Shown: one piece after another, positions 1 through 4,680 of the stretch
Layout: each line of letters opens with the position of its first letter
Numbering within the stretch: position 1 is the first letter of the stretch
Assembly: GCA_900772425.1 (NCBI GenBank)
Contig: CAAHEK010000067.1
Span: 1 to 6,975, forward strand
Reading direction: 5' to 3'
Length of the DNA: 6,975 nt
From: an uncultured Lachnospira sp.
Lineage (GTDB): Bacteria; Bacillota; Clostridia; Lachnospirales; Lachnospiraceae
Notes under the pieces: model-generated
Told to the model about the DNA's origin: nothing
The model's input: only the letters and a program-made list of their open reading frames with translations
Databases searched by the model: none
Position numbers and translations under genes: made by a program

Positions 1-1
1 T

Positions 2-61
2 AAGATTGCGCTTATGGTAGTTAAATATATGAAATATATGGAAGTTAAAGATACTTTTTAG
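2..61 (+). CDS. Possible C-terminal end of an unidentified upstream gene (partial)
   Basis: The + strand frame beginning at position 2 is open from the window edge to a TAG at 59-61 and would encode the last 19 residues of a protein, ending in KYMKYMEVKDTF. The other two + frames hit stops within the first 24 bases. The direction matches ftsE, which starts 63 bp later. The piece is too short to identify a family, and a 19-codon open frame can occur by chance in AT-rich DNA. I therefore call it only as a possible gene end and assign no function. Confidence 0.35.
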   Translation, partial: KIALMVVKYMKYMEVKDTF

Positions 62-74
62 AATAAAATATAAT
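45..74 (+). promoter_or_regulatory. Candidate promoter for ftsEX
   Basis: A perfect TATAAT lies at 69-74, 51 bp before the ftsE start. A weak -35 (TTAAAG, 45-50) sits 18 bp upstream and matches TTGACA at only three positions. The predicted transcription start, about 81-82, falls inside the near-palindrome at 75-90. TATAAT arises often by chance in DNA this AT-rich, so this is a suggestion only. Confidence 0.35.
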
Positions 75-90
75 CCTTGAATATTTAAGG
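75..90 (+). promoter_or_regulatory. 16-bp near-palindrome downstream of the ftsE -10 box
   Basis: The sequence CCTTGAATATTTAAGG is self-complementary over 8+8 positions, with one G/T mismatch. It begins directly after the TATAAT at 69-74, so it would overlap the transcription start. That placement suits a repressor operator. No T-run follows it and the loop would be too tight for a good terminator. No regulator is identified. Confidence 0.3.
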
Positions 91-124
91 TTAGATACAT
101 TCAGGTTTTGGAGGAAACAATATA

Positions 125-811
125 ATGATTATTGTAGAAAATGTTACGAAGACTTATTCCTCAGGAGTTCCTGCTCTTAACGGAATTAATCTTCATGTAC
201 AGAAAGGTGAATTTGTATTCATAGTTGGTAAGAGTGGTTCAGGTAAATCAACTCTTATTAAGCTTTTACTTAAAGAGTTAGACCCTACATCGGGCAAAAT
301 ATATGTTAATAAGAAATATTTAAATAAAATAACAAGAAAGAAGCTTCCTTATTTAAGAAGGGATATAGGTGTTGTATTCCAGGACTTCAGGCTTCTTCCT
401 GACCGTAATATATATGATAATATTGCATTTGCACAGAAGGTTGTTGAGGCTCCTAATAAGAAGATTAAGAGCCGTGTACTTGCCATGCTTTCAATGGTAG
501 GACTTCTTGATAAATATAAAGCATTTCCTAATGAATTATCAGGTGGTGAGCAGCAGAGAGTTGCAATAGCAAGAGCTCTTGTAAACAAGCCTGCAATATT
601 GCTTTGTGATGAGCCAACAGGTAACCTTGACCCAGCCAATTCTAACGAAATTATGAAAATTCTTGATCAGGCTAATAAACAGGGAACAACAGTACTTGTC
701 GTTACTCATAATATGGAAATTGTTCAGCAGATGAAGAAGCGAACAATTACAATGAGCGACGGTAAGATTATAAGTGATTTGGAAAAGGGTGGTTATTTCT
801 ATGAAGATTAG
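125..811 (+). CDS. ftsE: Cell division ATP-binding protein FtsE
   Basis: FtsE is the cytoplasmic ATPase of the FtsEX complex, which couples ATP hydrolysis at the divisome or elongation machinery to activation of peptidoglycan hydrolases outside the cell. The 228-residue product is the usual family length. Visible motifs are Walker A GKSGSGKST (35-43), the Q-loop glutamine Q86 within VVFQDFRLLP, signature LSGGEQQR (138-145), Walker B ILLCDEP (158-164, with D162 and E163), a D-loop at N167-L168-D169, and switch H195. The FQDFRLLPDRNIYDNI stretch is characteristic of FtsE as against generic ABC exporters. The ATG at 125 has GGAGG at 110-114, about 10 nt upstream. The 3' end overlaps ftsX by 11 bp, so the two are translationally coupled. 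Nothing in the protein looks degraded or foreign. Confidence 0.97.
   Translation: MIIVENVTKTYSSGVPALNGINLHVQKGEFVFIVGKSGSGKSTLIKLLLKELDPTSGKIYVNKKYLNKITRKKLPYLRRDIGVVFQDFRLLPDRNIYDNIAFAQKVVEAPNKKIKSRVLAMLSMVGLLDKYKAFPNELSGGEQQRVAIARALVNKPAILLCDEPTGNLDPANSNEIMKILDQANKQGTTVLVVTHNMEIVQQMKKRTITMSDGKIISDLEKGGYFYED
787..792 (+). promoter_or_regulatory. Ribosome binding site that fixes the ftsX start at 801
   Basis: GGGTGG at 787-792, extended upstream by AAAA, lies 8 nt before the ATG at 801 inside the last codons of ftsE. The alternative upstream GTG at 774 in the same frame has no comparable purine-rich site at the right distance, so 801 is preferred. Confidence 0.6.
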
Positions 812-1709
812 GTCGTTATTTTATCATATTAAAGATGGTTTTAAAAATATATATCGTAACAGACTGTTCTCGCTTGCTTCTATAGCAACTATAGCTGCAT
901 GTATATTTATATTTGGTGTATTTTATTCAATAGTTATGAATTTTCAGTACATGATTAAGAAGGCTGAGAATGAAGTCTGTGTTACAGTATTCTTTGATGA
1001 AGGTTTATCTGAAACAGATATCAGGAAGCTTGGAGATACAATCAAGTCAAGAGTGGAGGTTTCTAATATTCATTATACCTCGGCAGAAGAAGCATGGGCT
1101 AACTTTCAGACAGATTATTTTAAAGAATATCCTGAACTGGCAGAAGGCTTTAAGGATGATAATCCTCTTGCTAATTCAGCATCATATGAGGTGTATCTTA
1201 AGGATGCATCAATGCAGTCAACTTTGGTAACTTATCTTGAGAACCTTGACGGAATAAGACAGGTAAACCGTTCAGAGGCTACAGCCAGCGGTCTTGCCAG
1301 CGCGGCTAGACTTGTAAGTTACATAGCTATTGCAGTTATTATAATACTTCTTGCGGTATCAATATTCCTTATTACTAATACAATAGTTATAGGTATTACT
1401 GTAAGAAAAGATGAGATTTCAATTATGAAATACATAGGTGCAACAGATGCTTTCGTTAATGCACCATTCTTTGTTGAGGGTATAGTTATTGGCATCATAG
1501 GTGCGATAATTCCTGTGGCAATACTTGCATATATATATCAGAGCATGGTTTCATTTATCATTAATAAATTCTCAGTTCTGAGTAATATTCTTGCATTTAT
1601 GCCTGCAAAGGATGTATTTCAGGTGCTCATTCCTGTTGCTGTAGCATTGGGAATAGGTATTGGTTTTATCGGTAGTTTCTTTGCTGTAAGAAAGCATGCC
1701 GATGTATAA
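801..1709 (+). CDS. ftsX: Cell division protein FtsX, permease-like membrane subunit
   Basis: FtsX is the membrane half of FtsEX. It does not transport a substrate but passes the ATPase cycle of FtsE to an extracellular coiled-coil hydrolase or hydrolase activator. From the ATG at 801 the product is 302 residues, normal for Gram-positive FtsX. The layout is a short cytoplasmic N-terminus containing KDGFKNIYRNR (11-21), membrane segment 1 at about 22-46, a large extracellular domain at about 50-170 that is the expected partner-binding loop, then membrane segments at about 172-196, 225-247 and 274-296. The cytoplasmic motif MKYIGATD (209-216) followed by APFFVEG is typical of FtsX. A GTG at 774 would add nine residues but lacks a good binding site. 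The ATG overlaps the ftsE end by 11 bp, indicating coupled translation. Confidence 0.95.
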   Translation: MKIRSLFYHIKDGFKNIYRNRLFSLASIATIAACIFIFGVFYSIVMNFQYMIKKAENEVCVTVFFDEGLSETDIRKLGDTIKSRVEVSNIHYTSAEEAWANFQTDYFKEYPELAEGFKDDNPLANSASYEVYLKDASMQSTLVTYLENLDGIRQVNRSEATASGLASAARLVSYIAIAVIIILLAVSIFLITNTIVIGITVRKDEISIMKYIGATDAFVNAPFFVEGIVIGIIGAIIPVAILAYIYQSMVSFIINKFSVLSNILAFMPAKDVFQVLIPVAVALGIGIGFIGSFFAVRKHADV

Positions 1710-1710
1710 T
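1681..1710 (+). promoter_or_regulatory. Candidate promoter for the M23 gene, inside the ftsX 3' end
   Basis: TATAAT at 1705-1710 contains the ftsX stop codon. TTGCTG at 1681-1686 matches the first three bases of TTGACA with an 18-bp spacer. Transcription from about 1717 would place the hairpin at 1727-1758 in the leader of the M23 gene. This is weak evidence on its own, but no other promoter is apparent between the hairpin and the M23 start. Confidence 0.3.
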
Positions 1711-1726
1711 GGCAGATTGAAAATTG

Positions 1727-1770
1727 AGGGGCTTTGGCATGTTAAATGCAAGGCCCCTTTGTGAATTTTT
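1727..1770 (+). terminator. Hairpin with T-rich tail between ftsX and the M23 gene
   Basis: Bases 1727-1758 fold into a ten-pair stem (AGGGGCTTTG against CAAGGCCCCT, one G·U), then one bulged G and three more pairs closing a five-base loop. Five consecutive pairs near the base are G-C. The tail is TTTGTGAATTTTT (1758-1770), an interrupted T-run. This fits an intrinsic terminator for ftsEX that may be leaky, or an attenuator or processing site ahead of the M23 gene, whose start is only 20 bp after the tail. Confidence 0.65.
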
Positions 1771-1790
1771 AACAGAAGAATGGAGATTGT

Positions 1791-2996
1791 ATGAAAAAGA
1801 CATTTGCAAAAAAAATAACAGCAATTGCTCTTGCTTTTTCAATTGTAGTACCAGGGAGTTTTGGGAATATTTTAAATGTATATGGTGATAATCAGGAAGA
1901 CTTACAGAATGCCCAAAATAAGAGTAAAGAGTTAAAGAGCCAGCTTGAGGAAACGAAGAAGACTCTTGACAGTCTTAAGAATCAGTCGAGCGACATAGAA
2001 AAAATTATAGCTTCCATAGATTCTCAGATGGCAGAGGTTGATAAGTCTTTGTCAGAGCTTGAAAGTAAGATAGATGCATTGGAAACGGAGATTGCCGAAA
2101 CACAGGAACAGCTTGACCAGGCTCAGGAGGATGCTGACAGCCAGTATGATGCAATGAAGTTGAGAATACAGTTTATGTATGAACATAATGATGAAACCTA
2201 TTTATCATTGCTGTTATCTTCAAAGAATATGGGGGATATGCTTAATAAGGCAGAGTATATATCCAAGATTTCAGAGTATGACAGACAAATGCTGGAAAAA
2301 TATCAGGAAACCGTAACATTTATCGTAAATGCAAAGCAGCAGCTTGAAGATGATATGGCTTCTCTTGTTGCAACTCAGGCATCTTTTCAGGACAGCAGGG
2401 ATGCACTTACATTGCTCGAGAATACCAAGAACTCTGAACTACAGGCGTTGAAAAAGCAGACCAGCGCAGCACAGGCATATTCAAAGAAGCTTGAAGAAGA
2501 GCAGAAAAAGCAGGATGACTATATAGCAAGCATAATGGAAAAGATACGTCAGGAAGAACAGGCGAATAACAATGGCGGTTCATCAGGCGGAACAAAATAT
2601 GACGGTGGAGTATTTAAGTGGCCAACAGAGTCTACAAGAATCACTTCTCCTTATGGTGATACTGCTGACAGAACGTCGCCACATAAAGGAATCGATATAG
2701 GAGCGGTAAGAATTGGTTATGCAGGAGACCCTATATATGCTGCATATGACGGAAAGGTAGTTATAGCACAGTATAGCAGTACAGCTGGAAACTTTATTAT
2801 GATTTATCATGGTAATGGATTGTATACAAGATATCTGCATTGTTCATCACTTCAGGTGTCTGTAGGGCAGACTGTAAGCAAAGGACAGAAGATAGCATTA
2901 ATGGGAACAACAGGTAATTCTTACGGAGTTCACCTGCATTTTGATGTTAACCTTAATGGACAGTATGTAAATCCATGGAATTATTTAAGTAAATAA
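1791..2996 (+). CDS. Secreted coiled-coil M23 family metallopeptidase (EnvC/PcsB-like FtsEX partner)
   Basis: This is a predicted extracellular peptidoglycan endopeptidase of 401 residues. A signal peptide occupies roughly 1-32 (KKTFAKK, then a hydrophobic core around IALAFSIVV). Residues about 34-258 are a long, charged, heptad-like coiled coil. Its middle part, MYEHNDETYLSLLLSSKNM (129-147), resembles the helical region of PcsB and CwlO N-terminal domains. A Gly/Ser/Asn linker (259-268) leads to an M23/LytM domain at about 275-398. The zinc ligands appear intact: H298 and D302 in HKGID, and H383 in HLHF. The catalytic histidines H350 (YLHC) and H381 are also present. E. coli EnvC, by contrast, has lost its ligands and only activates amidases, so this protein is probably catalytic itself. 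Its position after ftsEX suggests FtsX recruits or triggers it; that is inference. The ATG at 1791 has GGAG at 1782-1785. Confidence 0.94.
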   Translation: MKKTFAKKITAIALAFSIVVPGSFGNILNVYGDNQEDLQNAQNKSKELKSQLEETKKTLDSLKNQSSDIEKIIASIDSQMAEVDKSLSELESKIDALETEIAETQEQLDQAQEDADSQYDAMKLRIQFMYEHNDETYLSLLLSSKNMGDMLNKAEYISKISEYDRQMLEKYQETVTFIVNAKQQLEDDMASLVATQASFQDSRDALTLLENTKNSELQALKKQTSAAQAYSKKLEEEQKKQDDYIASIMEKIRQEEQANNNGGSSGGTKYDGGVFKWPTESTRITSPYGDTADRTSPHKGIDIGAVRIGYAGDPIYAAYDGKVVIAQYSSTAGNFIMIYHGNGLYTRYLHCSSLQVSVGQTVSKGQKIALMGTTGNSYGVHLHFDVNLNGQYVNPWNYLSK

Positions 2997-3003
2997 TGAG
3001 ACA

Positions 3004-3102
3004 TTAAATAGTAAGATGTTAAATAGTAAGATGTTAGATAGTAAGATGTTAAATAGTAAGATGTTAAATAGTGAAATATTAAAATAGTGAAATATTAAAC
3101 AG
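3004..3102 (+). repeat. 15-bp tandem repeat, about six copies
   Basis: The unit TTAAATAGTAAGATG repeats head to tail from 3004. Copies at 3004, 3019 and 3049 are identical, and the copy at 3034 differs by one base. The copy at 3064 ends in GTGAAATA, the one at 3079 has the same ending plus one extra A, and a partial TTAAACAG follows. The array fills most of the 131-bp gap between the M23 gene and ctpA. The unit length is a multiple of three, but the array is not in frame with either neighbour. I see no promoter in it. Confidence 0.9.
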
Positions 3103-3111
3103 CTATTTCAC
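3087..3111 (+). promoter_or_regulatory. Inverted repeat just upstream of the ctpA ribosome binding site
   Basis: GTGAAATA (3087-3094) and TATTTCAC (3104-3111) are perfectly complementary over 8 bp with a 9-nt loop. An identical left arm occurs at 3071-3078 in the preceding repeat copy, so the right arm has two possible partners. The tail of the right arm (TTCAC) can also pair with GTGAG at 3116-3120, which is most of the ctpA ribosome binding site. No T-run follows, so this is not a terminator. A translational control role is possible but unproven. Confidence 0.45.
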
Positions 3112-3127
3112 AGAAGTGAGGCTTTGA

Positions 3128-4465
3128 ATGAATAATTATAACCAGCAGGGTAAAGGCTATGGTAATGGTTACGAAGGATATAATTATAATAATGCAAATA
3201 TTAATAATGGCATGAATAATAGGATGAATAACGGAAATGTACATAAGAATAAAAAGGGTGGATTCCAGAAGGGCTTTCTTATTGGAATGCTATGTACGAT
3301 ATTTGCAGTGATATTGGTACTTTCTTTAATATTTGGAAGTCTTGTATCTGCCGGATATATTCACATTTCAAAAAATGGTGAAATATATGTACAGAGTGAT
3401 TCTGTAAATGATGAGCAGGGAATCGGAAGCGACGTTGAAAGCAAGCTGAATGCACTTGACAGTCTGCTTGATGATTTCTATTTTGATGAGGCTGATAAGG
3501 AAGAGGCTAAGACTAATATTTACAAGGCTTATCTTGATTCGTTTGGCGATAAATATACAGTCTATTATACAGCTGAAGAATATCAGTCACTTCTTGAGTC
3601 AACTACAGGTAAATTCTATGGAATAGGTGCTGTATGCCAGAAATATGATGATGGAACAATTCTGATTTCGGAGGCATATAAGGATGCACCTGCATATAAT
3701 GCGGGAATAAGAACAGGCGACCGTGTAAGTAAGGTAAATGGTGAAGATATAACATCAATGGACTTAAGTACAGCAGTTGCCAAGATTAAAGGTGATAAAG
3801 GAACAACTGTTAATCTTGAGATAATTAGAAATAATGAGACAATGCAGTTTACAGTAACAAGAGATGAAATAAAGGTTCAGACTGTAGAGCATGAAATGAT
3901 GGATGACAAGATAGGATATATCTATATATCACAGTTTGATGATGTTACTACACAGCAGTTTAAGGATGCATATGATGATTTGGTAAATCAGGGAATGCAG
4001 GGTCTGGTTATAGATATAAGAAATAATCCGGGCGGAGTTATGTCAACAGTAATTAATATGCTTGATATGCTTCTTCCTAATGGCCTTATAGTATATACAG
4101 AGGATAAGGACGGCAATAAGAAGGAATATAAGGGAAGCAACAGCTCGGAAATTCAGGTTCCGGCAGCAGTGCTGGTAAACGGAAACAGTGCAAGTGCTTC
4201 AGAGATATTCTCAGGAGCTATGCAGGATTATGGAAAAGCGAAGATTATTGGAACACAGACTTATGGCAAGGGTATTGTCCAGACGATAAGGCCATTAAGT
4301 GATGGAAGTGCTGTTAAATACACTATTGCAAAATATTTTACACCTAAGGGACAGGATATTCACGGCAAAGGTGTTACTCCGGATATTGTTGTAGAGCTTG
4401 ATGAGAATTCAGACAAGGATACACAGCTGGAAGCAGCGGTCAATTATGTTAAGAGTCAGAAATAA
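3128..4465 (+). CDS. ctpA: Membrane-anchored carboxyl-terminal processing protease (S41, PDZ)
   Basis: This is a serine protease of the CtpA/CtpB/Prc family, which cuts or degrades extracytoplasmic proteins after recognising their C-termini. The 445-residue product has an Asn/Gly/Tyr-rich cytoplasmic tail (1-46), a single membrane segment at about 49-77, a helical region at about 100-155, a PDZ domain at about 158-246 (with GIGAV and AGIRTGD), and the S41 core at about 255-422. The catalytic Ser-Lys-Gln set is visible: S356 in NSASASEI, K381 in YGKGIVQ and Q385. The spacing of 25 and 29 residues matches that known for B. subtilis CtpB (S309, K334, Q338). The oxyanion-region motif RNNPGG (298-303) is also present. 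The ATG at 3128 has GTGAGG at 3116-3121. Being next to an M23 hydrolase suggests a wall-hydrolase substrate, but its true target is unknown. Confidence 0.95.
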   Translation: MNNYNQQGKGYGNGYEGYNYNNANINNGMNNRMNNGNVHKNKKGGFQKGFLIGMLCTIFAVILVLSLIFGSLVSAGYIHISKNGEIYVQSDSVNDEQGIGSDVESKLNALDSLLDDFYFDEADKEEAKTNIYKAYLDSFGDKYTVYYTAEEYQSLLESTTGKFYGIGAVCQKYDDGTILISEAYKDAPAYNAGIRTGDRVSKVNGEDITSMDLSTAVAKIKGDKGTTVNLEIIRNNETMQFTVTRDEIKVQTVEHEMMDDKIGYIYISQFDDVTTQQFKDAYDDLVNQGMQGLVIDIRNNPGGVMSTVINMLDMLLPNGLIVYTEDKDGNKKEYKGSNSSEIQVPAAVLVNGNSASASEIFSGAMQDYGKAKIIGTQTYGKGIVQTIRPLSDGSAVKYTIAKYFTPKGQDIHGKGVTPDIVVELDENSDKDTQLEAAVNYVKSQK

Positions 4466-4467
4466 AA

Positions 4468-4481
4468 CAAACATTTGTTCT
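4468..4481 (+). promoter_or_regulatory. Possible LexA (SOS) box upstream of uvrB
   Basis: CAAACATTTGTTCT matches the Bacillus-type SOS pattern CGAAC-N4-GTTCG at 8 of 10 specified positions, with one perfect half-site (GTTC) and one with a single mismatch (AAAC). uvrBA is a known LexA target in B. subtilis. Against this, the site ends about 20 bp upstream of the -35 region instead of overlapping the promoter, and AACAAA-CA-TTTGTT (4466-4479) is an equally good simple palindrome. Confidence 0.35.
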
Positions 4482-4520
4482 GATTTTTAAGCAAAAACTA
4501 TATACTTTCAATATTATATT

Positions 4521-4529
4521 TGTTATAAT
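4521..4529 (+). promoter_or_regulatory. Extended -10 promoter for uvrBA
   Basis: TGTTATAAT is a perfect extended -10 element (TG, one base, TATAAT). The -35 region is poor (TATACT at 4501-4506 with a 17-bp spacer), as is common when the TG extension is present. The expected transcription start near 4536 leaves a leader of about 145 nt before uvrB and begins within the left arm of the stem-loop at 4530-4610. Confidence 0.55.
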
Positions 4530-4610
4530 AAATGGCGAAACTATTCATGATGTTATGCGTAATGCTATACATGGCAGCGGTGTTATATCCGTTGGGTAGT
4601 TTCGTCATTT
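4530..4610 (+). promoter_or_regulatory. Structured stem-loop in the uvrB leader
   Basis: AATGGCGAAACTA (4531-4543) and TAGTTTCGTCATT (4597-4609) pair almost perfectly, with one G·U. Two T·G wobbles inside and one A-T outside bring the stem to 16 pairs. Between the arms, 4550-4572 can form a small hairpin with two single-base bulges, and 4575-4594 a second one (CAGCGG against CCGTTG, one G·U). The whole resembles a three-way junction. A tail TCATTTTG follows, with only a short T-run. It does not match a tRNA or any riboswitch class I can recall. It could be a 5' stabiliser, an attenuator, a small RNA, or a miniature element with inverted ends. Confidence 0.5.
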
Positions 4611-4669
4611 TGTGTCTGTATGCACATGGAATATTATATATAGATTATATGTAGAAGATTTGCATGGGA

Positions 4670-4675
4670 AAGAGG
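4670..4675 (+). promoter_or_regulatory. Ribosome binding site that fixes the uvrB start at 4681
   Basis: AAGAGG lies 5 nt before the ATG at 4681, a slightly short spacing. The frame stays open upstream to a GTG at 4612, but that codon directly follows the stem-loop and has no purine-rich site. The 23 extra residues it would add do not belong to the UvrB family, whose members start at [12 protein letters not shown] sequence. Confidence 0.65.
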
Positions 4676-4680
4676 TTAGT

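Noticed and set aside
349..639. Minus-strand open frame of 96 codons inside ftsE
   Set aside because: It lies fully within a well-supported gene and has no recognisable motifs or binding site; it is a shadow of the ftsE codon pattern.
774..800. In-frame GTG start giving FtsX nine extra residues
   Set aside because: No suitable binding site at the right distance; the ATG at 801 has GGGTGG 8 nt upstream and gives a normal FtsX N-terminus.
3016..3087. 23-codon open frame through the tandem repeat, encoding repeated LNSKM units
   Set aside because: It exists only because the 15-bp unit has no stop in that frame. It has no ribosome binding site and ends where the unit gains a base.
4466..4490. 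AACAAA-CA-TTTGTT followed by T-rich sequence as a ctpA terminator
   Set aside because: The stem is short and entirely AT-rich apart from one C-G pair, and the two-base loop is sterically impossible, so termination would be poor.
4534..4607. tRNA-like segment of 74 nt whose ends pair like an acceptor stem
   Set aside because: There is no T-arm next to the 3' end, no TTC-type loop, and positions 8-9 are not T-A. The internal hairpins do not form a cloverleaf.
4612..4680. In-frame GTG start giving uvrB a 23-residue N-terminal extension
   Set aside because: There is no ribosome binding site before the GTG, the family begins at [12 protein letters not shown] sequence, and AAGAGG precedes the ATG at 4681.
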